A stretch of DNA of 53,032 nucleotides from an uncultured Clostridia bacterium (GCA_934457145.1 CAKSHP010000015.1:1-53032), one strand, 5' to 3'; shown: positions 34,675 through 45,163, counted from the stretch's first letter. The notes: a model not told the origin generated them from the sequence alone. A program made the numbers and translations.

Positions 34675-35880
34675 CTATTTAAGAAAGTCTTTCATAAGCT
34701 CGCATCCGACCGGTCTGAAAATATCGGTCTTTTTAGCCTCCGCCTCGGTATAGCGGCGATCGCAAACCTTTTTTGCTCCCTTTTGGTATATAACATACGG
34801 AACCGGCTCGCCGCTGTGCGTCATTGTTTTTATGGGAGTCGGGTGATCGGGCATAACAAGCATTTTATATTCTTCGCCCGCTTCATCAAGCTTATCGCAT
34901 ATAAGCTTTGTCATAGCGTCAAGCTTTTCTATTGAAAGCACCTTGTTTTCAATCTCTGCCCTGTGTCCGCATTCGTCCGGCGCCTCAACATGCACATAAA
35001 CAAAATCGCATCCGCCGTTTAAAAGCACGTCCGCCGCAGCAAGCGCCTTTCCTTCAAAGTTTGTATCAACATTGCCCGTTGCGCCTTTAACTTCAACAAC
35101 CTTCATTTTTGCGCTTATTCCTATACCCTTTAAAAGGTCAACCGCCGAAATAACAGCGCCCTTTAAGCCATACTTTTCTTCAAACGAGGTTAAAATCGGC
35201 TTGCTGCCCATTCCCCAGAACCACACCGAATTTGCCTTGTTAAGACCTTTTTGGCTTCTTTTTATATTAACCGGATGATTTTCAAACATTTCATAGCTTT
35301 TTTTCATCATGTTTAAAAACATTTCGCTGTCTGTGCCTTTCGGGAGATATTCTCCTATAACTCTTTTTGAAATGTCATGCGGCGCAGTAAGCTCGTTTTC
35401 GGTTTTGCCGTGATGAACAACCATAAGGTTTCTGTAGCTCGTGCCGGCATAAAAATGAATATTTTCATCGGCAAACTCTTTGTTCATTGCCTCCATAAGC
35501 TCTTTGCCCTCAGCGGAAGAAATTTCGTCTGCGCTGTAGTCAACCATTGTCTTTTTTGCATAGTCGTCTTCATCAGACAAGGTAACAGTGTTTACCCTGT
35601 AGGTAATGTCGTCGTCTTTTAAATCCACGCCGATTGACACTGCCTCAAGCGGTGAACGGCCTGTGTAATACTTTTTCGGATCATATCCCATAACCGACAG
35701 ATTTGCCACGTCGCTTCCCGGTTTTATTCCGTCCGGCACGGTTTTTACCATTCCCATCTCGCCGCACGATGCAAACATATCAAACGTCGGTTTATTTGCT
35801 TTTTCCAAAGGGGTTTTGCCTCCAAGCTCATCTATCGGCAAATCCGCCATACCGTCTCCGAGTATAACTACATACTTCAT
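34675..35880 (-). CDS. apgM: Cofactor-independent phosphoglycerate mutase, archaeal-type
   Basis: 401 residues from ATG at 35880 (MKYVVILGDGMADLP), the normal length; the frame is open 11 codons upstream but GAAAGG favours this start. It interconverts 3- and 2-phosphoglycerate. Metal-site motifs of the alkaline-phosphatase superfamily are visible: GDGMAD, PGSDVANLSVMGYDP, HVEAPDECGH and MPDHPTP. A further glycolytic gene separated from gap. Confidence 0.95.
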   Translation of the reverse strand: MKYVVILGDGMADLPIDELGGKTPLEKANKPTFDMFASCGEMGMVKTVPDGIKPGSDVANLSVMGYDPKKYYTGRSPLEAVSIGVDLKDDDITYRVNTVTLSDEDDYAKKTMVDYSADEISSAEGKELMEAMNKEFADENIHFYAGTSYRNLMVVHHGKTENELTAPHDISKRVIGEYLPKGTDSEMFLNMMKKSYEMFENHPVNIKRSQKGLNKANSVWFWGMGSKPILTSFEEKYGLKGAVISAVDLLKGIGISAKMKVVEVKGATGNVDTNFEGKALAAADVLLNGGCDFVYVHVEAPDECGHRAEIENKVLSIEKLDAMTKLICDKLDEAGEEYKMLVMPDHPTPIKTMTHSGEPVPYVIYQKGAKKVCDRRYTEAEAKKTDIFRPVGCELMKDFLK

Positions 35881-35964
35881 TTTATCCACAGCCTTTCTCT
35901 CATTCAGCGTCAAAAATCAAAGCCAATTTCAATATCATTTTTTAATACAATTTACCATTTAATT

Positions 35965-35993
35965 ATTATACTACATATTTTTATTAATTACAA
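35965..35993 (-). promoter_or_regulatory. Promoter of the apgM-led transcript
   Basis: Minus strand: TTGTAA, 17-base spacer, TATAAT. No clear internal terminator is seen before the alaS-hinT stem-loop, so it may drive apgM through alaS. Confidence 0.6.
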
Positions 35994-36041
35994 GAATTTT
36001 TAATATATTTTATGCATTTTATAAAATTTTTTATTTAATTT

Positions 36042-36080
36042 AAAAAGGGAAATGCCCTTTTTATCAGCATTTCCCTTTTT
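36042..36080 (-). terminator. Terminator of the polysaccharide deacetylase-like gene
   Basis: 14-bp stem AAAAAGGGAAATGC with its complement; T-runs on both strands. Confidence 0.85.
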
Positions 36081-36103
36081 GATACGTTAATTTTGTTTAT
36101 TTT

Positions 36104-39100
36104 TTAGAAATTCACAACCGTGTTTTTCGGTATCATAACCTTTTCGCCGTTAACTATAAAGTATAAATCCATGTCCGAATTATTGGAAACGGAGTTTTCG
36201 TTATAGTCAACAACAACTTTTTCCATTGCCTTTGCATAGTTATAAATTTGCGCATTTGTTGCCGCCCATGTCACGCTTCTGTCGGCAAATCTTGAACACA
36301 TTTTGTCCATATCGTCCCAGCGAACGCGTTTTGTTTCCTCCGGTTTATATGTATCCGGGAACTCAAACGTATGTCCCCAAACATAAAACACCTTAAGCTC
36401 GTTGTTTGTGTCCAGTTCAAGGTATCTGTCGATAAAGCCTTCCATTTTGTCGTGATGGCAGTTTGCTCTCCAGTCCATCCAGTTTGTCGGAAGATTAAAA
36501 TCGTTTTTGGTCGCTGTAGGACGCATATACATTATACCAAGCTCGTTTTGCATTTTATCTAAAAGCTCGTTATAAAAGGCTCTTGACGTAGGCGCTGTAT
36601 ACGGCCATGCTCCGCCTACCGGATAGCTTCCGCTTATTTCTTTTAATCTTTCCTGAGCAATTCGAAATTCTTCCACGCACTGCTCCAATGTCAAAGGAGT
36701 GTATCCGCCGTCGATTTCGCTTGAATCGTTTACATACATTCTCGGATGAGTATTGGAGTGTGTTGCAATTTCATGTCCGTAGTAGCGGTCTGCAACTGTT
36801 TGCGTCTGTCCCTGCGAAACCCAGTTTGAAATAAGGTTAAACGTTCCTTTAAGATTATATTTGTTAAAGATTTTTATAAGATCCGCATCGCCTGCATAAC
36901 CGTCATCATAGCTAAACGTTATCGCCTTTTGAGTGTAGTTCGGATATGTTTTTGAAAAACTTATTATCTTTCCGCCTTCAAATGCTTCAAGCTCAACAAA
37001 ATTTGAAATCGGCATTGCGTTTTCAGTATCTTCCCAAACCATTATTTTAAGCTTTGTATCCTTTGCATTTTCAATTTCAATCTCGGCTTCAACCTTCTGA
37101 TTTTTTCCCGTAACGCTTTTATTTTCGGTTAATGCATGATTTATCATTTTTCCGTCTTTATACTGCGCTATAATCACGCTCACCGAAGTCGGCAGATATG
37201 CGTCAACCTTAACCGACGCCTTAACGTTTCCCTTTGCAAATTTTCCGTCAAGATGCATACCGTTTACCAGATAGTCAATATCAGACATGCTGTGATGCTC
37301 AATATTTAAAGTGTAGATCTTTGAATTCGACTTATCCGCAGACGTTACCGTAACATACATATTTTTTTTCGCTTTTGCGCTGCGGTCTGCCTTTGTGCCG
37401 TCCTCGTTATATATTTCGACTTCCGCGCCGTCTGCAATCTCGGATGCGTTTATAATATCCTGCGCTGTCATATTATAATAACCGTTAATACAATCGCCTT
37501 CAACTGTATACACGCTCGACTTAAGCGAAACATTCATGTTGTTATAAAAGCTTTCCGTCAATCCGCCTATGCCATAGAGCGCAAGCTTGTCAATATATGC
37601 GTTATATTCAATGTCATTATCCTGGCAGAAATGCTGAAGCAGACGGGTGCTCGTAAACTTTGAAAAGTCCTTAACTGTATCGCTGTTTCCTTCAAAAACC
37701 TTGTTTCCGTTTAAAAATACAATAAAATCACCGGTTTTTGCATCGTTATAAACCATTACATCCTGCCATTCGCCGGCTTTGTATGTACCGATGTTCTGGC
37801 CCCAAACGGCAATATTTCTTCCGGAAAGAATAATCGGATTTAAATAATTAACAGTGCTGCCATCCTTTTTAACTACGTTTGTCTGCCAGCGAACCGAATC
37901 ATCGTCCGTCGGAAGCATAACGCTGTATTCTATTACAAACTTGTCGCCGTAGCTTTCAGCATTCGGAAGCGAACCGCTTCTTGCAAGCGTTATGTGTGAA
38001 TATGCATCGTTATATTTTCCTTTTGAGTGAACCTGAAGCACTTTTCCTCTGCCTGTCATATGCATAGGCAGGTAATACGCCGCATCGGCAGCCGTTACGC
38101 CGTCTGCCGCCATTTTTTCCTCATTAAACGCTGCCGAGGTCCACTGCCAGCCGTTTTGAGTGTTATTTTTTCCGCCGTAGTAAAACTTTGTTTCGCTAAA
38201 GCTTTCAAAATCTTCGTACAATGCCTTGCCGTAAAAGTTTATTTTATAAACTTCCTCCGCATTTCCGCTTTGATCCAAAACTTTTATGCTGTATCCGTTC
38301 TTTATATCGCCGGATACCGCTTCGTTTTCGTTTTCATCGGTTATTTTTAAGCTGTAACCGTCTGCCACTTCAAACTTTTCTTTATAGTCTGAAACAGGCG
38401 TATACAAATATGCCGGAACAGTATTTGTGTTATAGTTTATTTCATATTCCGAAGATGTAAGCGCGTGCATTTTGTTTTCCGTGCTGTAGTATTCGTTTTG
38501 TCCGTTATATGACACGCTGACATAGCAGTTTCTCATTTCTTTTGACAAATCGGAAATTTCATTTCCCGACAAGTCTGTAAATTTTATTTCAGCGCCGTTT
38601 TCTTCTGAAAGTCCGTCTTTCATTTCCTGTATTGTCTGTCCGTAATAATAAATAGTTCTTGTATCATTGTCGATATACGAATTAAGCGTCTCATCGCTGT
38701 GTGAAAGACTTGCTTTAAAAATCTGAGGTTCTTTTTCCAAAACCTCGGACACAACGTTATCTATATACGTCTCGGTTTTCGGATACACGCCGTCCTGAGA
38801 TCTTGGATCCAATGCAAAACGAATATGATCCATACCCGTTATATACTGATACCCCGCCTCTGAGCTGTCGCAGTCAATATACATGCTGTCAACAACTTTT
38901 CTGCCGTCTAAATAAACGCTCAGCTGAGTTCTTATATCAGAACCGTCCTGTGCCTCGCTTGCGTCAACCTGCGGCTTAAACACCAGATCAAATTTGTACC
39001 ACTTTTTGTGCTCTATTGTTGCTCCGACGCCGAAAATATTTACGTTGTCGGAAGACTCGTTTCTTTTTGAAAAACCAATGTTTTGCATTCTTTTGCAGTT

Positions 39101-39559
39101 TCCCGTGTTCGTATTCGGACGAAGCATTATATATCCGCCGAAGTTTCCGCCGTCGCGTGCAAACTCAAAGCCTATGTGATAGTATTCGTCTTTCGTTATT
39201 CCGTTTACTCCGCCGTTAAAATTAACAAGCGGATTTTCGATATACTGAGCGCCCGTTTCCGCCGGCAATGAAGCTTTATCATATTCCGACTTAAAATAAA
39301 GCGATGTGTCCGACGCGTCTTTACCAAACATTCCCGTTGCCGGCTCCCAGTAGTAAAGCTTTCCGTAGTTTTCGTTTGAAGCGTTCGGAATGTTTGCAAA
39401 GCTTGTTTTAGCGTTCGTTTCGCTTCCGAACGAACCTAAAGGCTCCGTAAAATCCGAAAAAGTGAATTTTCTGTCCGTTCCGGTCTGCGCCAGCGCGCTA
39501 AAGCTTACACACGAAAGCATTATGCACACGCAAACCAAAACACTTAATATTTTCCTCAT
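36104..39559 (-). CDS. Secreted multidomain polysaccharide deacetylase-like protein
   Basis: 1151 residues. Signal peptide 1-24, start ATG after GGGAGG. Two LamG/concanavalin-like modules (about 30-275 and 450-680), Ig-like or linker regions between, and a NodB-homology domain near 870-1110: AITFSYDDGYAGDADLIKIF supplies the catalytic and metal-binding aspartates, HEIATHSNTHPRM the two metal histidines, and GGAWPYTAP the conserved Arg/Pro region (Arg apparently replaced). The fold is de-N- or de-O-acetylase of peptidoglycan, chitin or xylan type. The LamG modules suggest a complex extracellular glycan. No anchor motif. The last 40 residues (VNGEKVMIPKNTVVNF) look like a small beta cap. Confidence 0.8.
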   Translation of the reverse strand: MRKILSVLVCVCIMLSCVSFSALAQTGTDRKFTFSDFTEPLGSFGSETNAKTSFANIPNASNENYGKLYYWEPATGMFGKDASDTSLYFKSEYDKASLPAETGAQYIENPLVNFNGGVNGITKDEYYHIGFEFARDGGNFGGYIMLRPNTNTGNCKRMQNIGFSKRNESSDNVNIFGVGATIEHKKWYKFDLVFKPQVDASEAQDGSDIRTQLSVYLDGRKVVDSMYIDCDSSEAGYQYITGMDHIRFALDPRSQDGVYPKTETYIDNVVSEVLEKEPQIFKASLSHSDETLNSYIDNDTRTIYYYGQTIQEMKDGLSEENGAEIKFTDLSGNEISDLSKEMRNCYVSVSYNGQNEYYSTENKMHALTSSEYEINYNTNTVPAYLYTPVSDYKEKFEVADGYSLKITDENENEAVSGDIKNGYSIKVLDQSGNAEEVYKINFYGKALYEDFESFSETKFYYGGKNNTQNGWQWTSAAFNEEKMAADGVTAADAAYYLPMHMTGRGKVLQVHSKGKYNDAYSHITLARSGSLPNAESYGDKFVIEYSVMLPTDDDSVRWQTNVVKKDGSTVNYLNPIILSGRNIAVWGQNIGTYKAGEWQDVMVYNDAKTGDFIVFLNGNKVFEGNSDTVKDFSKFTSTRLLQHFCQDNDIEYNAYIDKLALYGIGGLTESFYNNMNVSLKSSVYTVEGDCINGYYNMTAQDIINASEIADGAEVEIYNEDGTKADRSAKAKKNMYVTVTSADKSNSKIYTLNIEHHSMSDIDYLVNGMHLDGKFAKGNVKASVKVDAYLPTSVSVIIAQYKDGKMINHALTENKSVTGKNQKVEAEIEIENAKDTKLKIMVWEDTENAMPISNFVELEAFEGGKIISFSKTYPNYTQKAITFSYDDGYAGDADLIKIFNKYNLKGTFNLISNWVSQGQTQTVADRYYGHEIATHSNTHPRMYVNDSSEIDGGYTPLTLEQCVEEFRIAQERLKEISGSYPVGGAWPYTAPTSRAFYNELLDKMQNELGIMYMRPTATKNDFNLPTNWMDWRANCHHDKMEGFIDRYLELDTNNELKVFYVWGHTFEFPDTYKPEETKRVRWDDMDKMCSRFADRSVTWAATNAQIYNYAKAMEKVVVDYNENSVSNNSDMDLYFIVNGEKVMIPKNTVVNF

Positions 39560-39592
39560 ATTTCAATCCTCCCTTTGATTGTTAACAAATAT

Positions 39593-39621
39593 ATTCTACC
39601 ATATAAAATTTTTATATTCAA
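39593..39621 (-). promoter_or_regulatory. Promoter of the deacetylase-like gene
   Basis: Minus strand: TTGAAT, 17-base spacer ending TGG, TAGAAT (partly extended -10). Confidence 0.55.
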
Positions 39622-39666
39622 TTATACATATTAAACAAATTTTTTAAACTTTTTTTGTGCATATAG

Positions 39667-39703
39667 CAAAAAGCAGACATCCCAAAATCAAGAATGTCTG
39701 CTT
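39667..39703 (-). terminator. Terminator of prfB
   Basis: AAGCAGACAT pairs with ATGTCTGCTT across a 13-base loop; five T follow on the minus strand. Confidence 0.85.
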
Positions 39704-39708
39704 CTTTA

Positions 39709-40831
39709 TTATTTCAAATTAAGCTGACCGAGGCTTGCCGCCTGAAGATATGCATTGATAAATCCGTCCAGATCGCCGTCCATAACCGCTCCTATATTGC
39801 CCACCTCATAGTTTGTTCTGTGGTCTTTAACCATGTTGTAGGGGTGAAACACATATGAGCGTATCTGGCTTCCCCAGCCGATTTCCTTTTGAACGCCTTT
39901 AATGTCTTCAATTTTGTCTTTTTGCTGCTGCTCGGCAATTTCAACAAGCTTTGCCTTAAGCATTTTCATTGCCGTGTCGCGGTTTTTGTGCTGCGAGCGT
40001 TCGTTTTGGCATGCAACAACAACGCCCGTCGGAATATGAGTTATTCTTATTGCCGACTCGGTTTTGTTAACGTGCTGTCCGCCCGCTCCGCTCGAACGGT
40101 ATGTATCAACTTTTAAATCATCGGGATTGATTTTTATGTCTATTTCATCGTCTATCTCGGGCATAACCTCAACCGATGCAAACGACGTGTGTCTTCTGCC
40201 GGAGGCATCAAACGGAGATATGCGCACCAAACGGTGCACTCCTTTTTCCGACTTGCAATAGCCATACGCATTAAGCCCTGAAATCTGTATCGTTGCGCTT
40301 TTAACGCCCGCCTCATCGCCGTCTAAAATATCAAGCGTTTCGCAGCCGAACCCTCTTTTTGCAGCCCACATCTGATACATACGCATAAGCATCTGCGTCC
40401 AGTCCTGAGCCTCCGTTCCGCCGGCTCCCGCATGAAACGTTAAAATAGCGTTGCACTTGTCATACTTGCCCGAAAGCAGCGTTTCAAGAGTCATTTCGTC
40501 AAGCTTTTTGCAAATATCGTCATAGTTTTGCTTTATTTCGCCCAAAAGCGAATCGTCGTCGGCTTCAATTGCAAGCGCAACCAAAACCTTTGCGTCCTCC
40601 CAGTGCGACACAAGCGCATTATATCGCTCGATTTTATTTTTATACTGCTTTATCTGCTGAAGAACCTTCTGCGATTTTTCCATATCGGAATAAAAATCGG
40701 GAGCGGCAGTCTGAGCTTCAAGTTCGTCTGCCTTGCTTTGCGCTCCTGCGATGTCAAAGTGAATCCCTCAGTTCTATTATTTTATCTTCCAAAGCTTCCA
40801 GATTTAATCTGTATTCTTCGTATTCAATCAT
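39709..40831 (-). CDS. prfB: Peptide chain release factor 2 (programmed +1 frameshift)
   Basis: 373 residues when joined: 25 codons from ATG 40831 to CTT at 40757-40759, then a +1 shift past TGA and 348 codons to 39709. RF2 releases peptides at UGA and UAA. SPF tripeptide (stop recognition) in ISPFDASGRRHTSF and the GGQ loop in SSGAGGQHVNKTES are intact. AAGGATG precedes the ATG. It directly follows the topoisomerase A gene (32 bases), so it is likely the third gene of that operon. Expression autoregulates through the frameshift: low RF2 lets ribosomes shift. Confidence 0.97.
40754..40768 (-). other. prfB programmed frameshift site
   Basis: Minus strand: Shine-Dalgarno-like AGGG, then ATTCA, then CTT TGA C. 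This is the canonical RF2 slippery site; the internal SD sits at the short spacing needed to push the ribosome forward one base. Confidence 0.95.
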
Positions 40832-40863
40832 AATTTCACATCCTTATAATTTAATAAATATAT

Positions 40864-43053
40864 TTAAAACAGCGACAGCTGTTTATCGGGTAAATCCTCT
40901 TCTTTCAAAAAGCATCCCATTGCCGGAATATTTTTCGTTTTGTAATAATCAATATCAACTATTCCGCTCTCGGCAACCGGCAAAATATTTGAAACCACGC
41001 TTCCCTTCTTTGAAATCATAACCTGAACGCCCTGGGTTGTTTTCGTGGTTTTCAAAGGAATTTTCGAGCTGCTGAAAAACAGCGCTTTTCCGAGATTCGA
41101 ATATATAACAAAATCTTTTTCTTCCTCGCCCAAAAATACTATTTTAACAAGCGGCGACTTGTCGCAGTATGCATTCGAAAGCTTTTTGCGGTTCGTTTTT
41201 GTTTTGTAAACGTCTATCGGCACCTTGCTTACCTTTCCGTTTTCGTAAACAAACATCAAATTGCCCTTGTAATCCGCCGCCGGATACACAAACACAATCT
41301 CCTCGCCCTGCTCCATCGAAAGCAAATTCGGCAGATATTCGCCCATAAGGCTTACCTTGCTGTCGTTTATATCGCAAAGCCGCATTTTATACACATTGCA
41401 TTTGTTTGAAAAGAACAGCATCTCCGATTTGTTTGTGCTCTCAATGCTCTGAACTATAACATCGCCGTCTTTTAGCTTATGCTCGCTGCCCGAACTTCGA
41501 AGCGACAGCGCGGAAACCTTTTTAAAATAGTTTTCCTTTGTGAAAAACACGGTGAGCGCATAGTCTTCTATGAAGTTTTCCTCGTTATAGTAAACAACAT
41601 CATCCTCGGCAATAAGATCCGTTTTTCTTTCGGCGCCGTATTTTTTTATAATCACTGCCAATTGTTTGCATATAAGCTTTTTAACGCGTTTGTCGCTTTC
41701 GAGAGTTTTTTTCAAATCGTCAATCTGCGCTGCAACCTCGTCAATTTCCTCTGTGCGTTTTAAAATATATTCGCGGTTTAAATTGCGAAGCTTGATATCC
41801 GCTATAAATTCCGCCTGGATTTTATCTATTTCAAAGCCTTTCATAAGGTTTGGAACAACCATGCTTTCAAGCTCTGTGTGGCGGATTATCGTTATTGCTT
41901 TATCGATGTCCAAAAGTATTTTTTTAAGACCTTCAAGCAAATGCAGCTTTGCGCTCTTTTTATCTATGTCAAACGCAAGCATGCGTTTCACGCAGCCCAT
42001 TCGAAACTTTATCCACTCGTCCAAAATCCCGTAAACTCCCAAGACCACGGGATTGCCGTTTATTAAAACGTTAAAGTTGCAGCCGAACGAATCCTGAAGA
42101 CTCGTTTGTTTGTAAAGCCTTGCCATTAACATATCCGCGTCCACGCCGCGCTTTAAATCCATAGTGATTTTAAGACCGGTTTTGTCGGTTTCGTCGCGTA
42201 TGTCCGAAACATCTCTTAACTTTCCTGCCTTTATAAGCTCAACAACCTTGTCAACAATCGCCTCCGAAGTTGTTGTGTAGGGAATTTCGGTAACCTCTAT
42301 GCAGTTATTCTTTTTGTCGTAATTATATTTTGCACGGAGCTTAAAGCTGCCCCTTCCCGTTTTTAAAATTTTATTCATTTCTTCATGCGAATATATCAGC
42401 GTTGCGCCGGTTGAAAAATCCGGACCCTTTATATACTGCGCCAAATCGCAGTTTTCATCTTCAATATACGCAATCGTTGCCTCACACACTTCTTTTAAAT
42501 TAAAGCTTGCAATGTTTGACGCCATACCGACCGCAATACCCTGATTGGGATTTATCAGAATATTCGGAAATGCCGTCGGCAAAAGCTGAGGCTCTTTCAT
42601 TGTTGCGTCAAAGTTGTCAACAAAATCAACCGTGTTTTTATCGATATCTGCAAAAATGTCGTTACATATCGAATCAAGCTTGACTTCCGTGTATCTCGCT
42701 GCCGCAAATGCCATATCTCTTGAATACTGTTTACCGAAGTTTCCCTTAGAATCGACAAGCGGATGCAAAAGCGCCTGATTGCCTCTTGTGAGACGAACCA
42801 TTGTTTCATATATTGCCATATCGCCGTGCGGATTCAGTTTCATTGTCTGACCGACAACGTTTGACGATTTTGTCCTCGCGCCGGTTAAAAGCCCCATTTT
42901 ATACATCGTGTATAAAAGTTTTCTGTGCGACGGTTTAAATCCGTCTATCTCGGGGATTGCTCTTGATATTATAACGCTCATCGCATACGGCATATAGTTT
43001 TCGGTAAGCGTTTTTGTAATCGGCTGATTATCATAATACTTTTTATTTTCCAC
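40864..43053 (-). CDS. parC: Type II topoisomerase A subunit (ParC-like)
   Basis: 729 residues. Cleaves and rejoins DNA as the A2B2 topoisomerase. The winged-helix catalytic part is clear: PEIDGFKPSHRKLLYTMY, and the active-site tyrosine in AAARYTEVKL. A coiled-coil dimer gate follows (about 330-470), then a shortened C-terminal beta region. The gyrase-specific GyrA-box is not seen, so ParC rather than GyrA is favoured. 23 bases downstream of the B subunit gene. Confidence 0.9.
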   Translation of the reverse strand: MENKKYYDNQPITKTLTENYMPYAMSVIISRAIPEIDGFKPSHRKLLYTMYKMGLLTGARTKSSNVVGQTMKLNPHGDMAIYETMVRLTRGNQALLHPLVDSKGNFGKQYSRDMAFAAARYTEVKLDSICNDIFADIDKNTVDFVDNFDATMKEPQLLPTAFPNILINPNQGIAVGMASNIASFNLKEVCEATIAYIEDENCDLAQYIKGPDFSTGATLIYSHEEMNKILKTGRGSFKLRAKYNYDKKNNCIEVTEIPYTTTSEAIVDKVVELIKAGKLRDVSDIRDETDKTGLKITMDLKRGVDADMLMARLYKQTSLQDSFGCNFNVLINGNPVVLGVYGILDEWIKFRMGCVKRMLAFDIDKKSAKLHLLEGLKKILLDIDKAITIIRHTELESMVVPNLMKGFEIDKIQAEFIADIKLRNLNREYILKRTEEIDEVAAQIDDLKKTLESDKRVKKLICKQLAVIIKKYGAERKTDLIAEDDVVYYNEENFIEDYALTVFFTKENYFKKVSALSLRSSGSEHKLKDGDVIVQSIESTNKSEMLFFSNKCNVYKMRLCDINDSKVSLMGEYLPNLLSMEQGEEIVFVYPAADYKGNLMFVYENGKVSKVPIDVYKTKTNRKKLSNAYCDKSPLVKIVFLGEEEKDFVIYSNLGKALFFSSSKIPLKTTKTTQGVQVMISKKGSVVSNILPVAESGIVDIDYYKTKNIPAMGCFLKEEDLPDKQLSLF

Positions 43054-43076
43054 CTAAGCTTTCTCCTTTCCGCTTC

Positions 43077-45053
43077 TCAGCTCAAGTCGAGCATTTCGGC
43101 ATATTTTGCGCCCTCGGAGGCAATATAGTCCTTTCTTCCGGAAAGGTTGTCGCCCAAAAGCAAATCAAACATAGCCTCCATCTTTTCGGCATCTTCAGAC
43201 TCCACTTTTATAAGCCGTCTCGTTTCGGGGTTCATGGTTGTAAGCCACATCATTTCCGGCTCGTTTTCACCAAGACCTTTCGAGCGCTGTATCTTATAGT
43301 TATCGTCTTTAAATTTCGATAAAATCTCTGCTTTTTCAGCCTCCGTGTATGCAAAAAACGTGTCCTTCTTATGCGTTATTTCAAACAGCGGCGACTCTGC
43401 GATATACACTTTTCCCATATCTATCAAAGACGGGACAAGCCTGTAGATCATAGTTAAAATAAGCGTTCGTATCTGAAATCCGTCAACATCGGCATCGGTG
43501 CATATTATAACCTTGTTCCAGCGCAGATTTTCTATATCAAAGGAATTAAAATCCTTGTTATGCTTTGTTTTTATTTCAACTCCGCAGCCCAGCACCTTTA
43601 AAAGGTCAACTATTATGTCGCTTTTAAATATTTTGTCGTAGTCGGCTTTAAGGCAGTTTAATATTTTTCCGCGCACAGGGATAATTGCCTGAAACTCACT
43701 GTCGCGCCCCTGTTTGCAGGCGCCGAGCGCCGAATCACCCTCCACTATATACACTTCTCTGCGGTTAACGTCGCGGCTTCGGCAGTCAACAAATTTTTGC
43801 ACCTTGCTTGTAACATCCATAGAGCCTGTGAGCTTCTTTTTTATGCTCACTCTCGCCTTTTCGGCAGACTCGCGGCTTCTTTTGTTTACAAGCACCTGCT
43901 CGGCAATTTTTTCGGCCTCGGCTTTGTTTTCTATAAAATAAATGTCAAGTTCGCGGCGCAGAAAATCCGTCATCGCTTCTTGAATAAATTTATTAGTTAT
44001 CGCCTTTTTCGTTTGGTTTTCATAGCTTGTCTGAGTTGAAAACGAGCTTGAAATAAACATCAGCGAATCCGAAATGTCAACAAATGTCACGCGGCTTTCG
44101 TTTTTCTGATACTTTCCGTTTTGCTTTAAATACTGATCTACAGCATACACAAACGCACCGCGCACAGCTTTGTCCGGCGCGCCGCCGTGTTCAAGAAAGC
44201 TGGAATTGTGATAATATTCCAAAAGCGGCGTTTCGTTTGAAAAGCAAAATGCAGCCTGAATTTTAAGCTTATATTCGGGCTTATCCTCGCGGTCGCGGCC
44301 TTTTCTTTCCGTCTGGGCATAGTGTATGTCGGTAAAATTCTTTTCCTGTGCCACTTCCGCCATATAGTCGCATATGCCGTTCGGGTATGAAAATTCAAAC
44401 ATTTCCATTCCGTCCGGTGTTTCGTTATAAAAAGTGAACACAACATTCGGATTGACGATTGCCTGTTTTTTTATAACCTCCAAAAACATCTCTTTTGTAA
44501 CGTTTATATCTGTAAACACTTCGATATCGGGCTTCCAGCGGATTTTCGTGCCTGTTTGTTTAAAACGCGTCGGCTCCTTTGTAAGTCCGCCGACGTTTGA
44601 GCCTTTTTCAAAATGAAGAGTGTATTTATAACCGTCGCGGATTATCGTAACGTCCATAAATTCCGACGAATACTGCGTTGCACAAAGACCGAGTCCGTTA
44701 AGACCTAAGCTGTATTCATAGTCGCCGCCGGAATCGTTTTTATATTTTCCCCCGGCATACATCTCGCAAAAAACAAGCTCCCAGTTGTATCTGTTTTCCT
44801 TTGTGTTAAAGTCGACCGGTATTCCGCGTCCATGGTCGCACACTTCAATCGTGTTGTCCTTAAAGCGGGTTATTTCTATCGCATTTCCGAAGCCCTCACG
44901 CGCCTCGTCTATTGAATTTGAAAGAATTTCAAAAAACGAATGAAAGCAGCCTTCAAGTCCGTCCGAACCGAAAATAACGGCAGGGCGTTTTCTCACCCTG
45001 TCGGCGCCTTTAAGCGAAGTTATGCTTTCGTTGTTATATTTGTTTTTTGCCAA
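43077..45053 (-). CDS. parE: Type II topoisomerase B subunit (ParE-like)
   Basis: 658 residues, TTG start at 45053 after GGAAGGGG. GHKL ATPase: NSIDEA (metal Asn), DHGRGIPVD and GLNGLG. TOPRIM domain: EGDSALGACKQGRD and CTDADVDGFQIRTL supply the Glu and DxD metal ligands. In most GyrB/ParE proteins these read EGDSAGGSAKQGR and TDADVDGAHI, so this is a divergent member of the type common in Clostridia. Forms topoisomerase IV with the next gene; decatenates chromosomes. Confidence 0.9.
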   Translation of the reverse strand: MAKNKYNNESITSLKGADRVRKRPAVIFGSDGLEGCFHSFFEILSNSIDEAREGFGNAIEITRFKDNTIEVCDHGRGIPVDFNTKENRYNWELVFCEMYAGGKYKNDSGGDYEYSLGLNGLGLCATQYSSEFMDVTIIRDGYKYTLHFEKGSNVGGLTKEPTRFKQTGTKIRWKPDIEVFTDINVTKEMFLEVIKKQAIVNPNVVFTFYNETPDGMEMFEFSYPNGICDYMAEVAQEKNFTDIHYAQTERKGRDREDKPEYKLKIQAAFCFSNETPLLEYYHNSSFLEHGGAPDKAVRGAFVYAVDQYLKQNGKYQKNESRVTFVDISDSLMFISSSFSTQTSYENQTKKAITNKFIQEAMTDFLRRELDIYFIENKAEAEKIAEQVLVNKRSRESAEKARVSIKKKLTGSMDVTSKVQKFVDCRSRDVNRREVYIVEGDSALGACKQGRDSEFQAIIPVRGKILNCLKADYDKIFKSDIIVDLLKVLGCGVEIKTKHNKDFNSFDIENLRWNKVIICTDADVDGFQIRTLILTMIYRLVPSLIDMGKVYIAESPLFEITHKKDTFFAYTEAEKAEILSKFKDDNYKIQRSKGLGENEPEMMWLTTMNPETRRLIKVESEDAEKMEAMFDLLLGDNLSGRKDYIASEGAKYAEMLDLS

Positions 45054-45134
45054 ATTTTTCGCCCCTTCCGAAATAAACAGCCAAGCCTCGCGCAGCCTAG
45101 ACCGTTTTATGACTTTTCAAAAAATCTACTATAT

Positions 45135-45163
45135 ATGGTATATCAAATTTTAAAAATTGTCAA
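45135..45163 (-). promoter_or_regulatory. Promoter of the topoisomerase-prfB operon
   Basis: Minus strand: perfect TTGACA, 17-base spacer, TACCAT. An 82-base leader follows. Confidence 0.5.
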
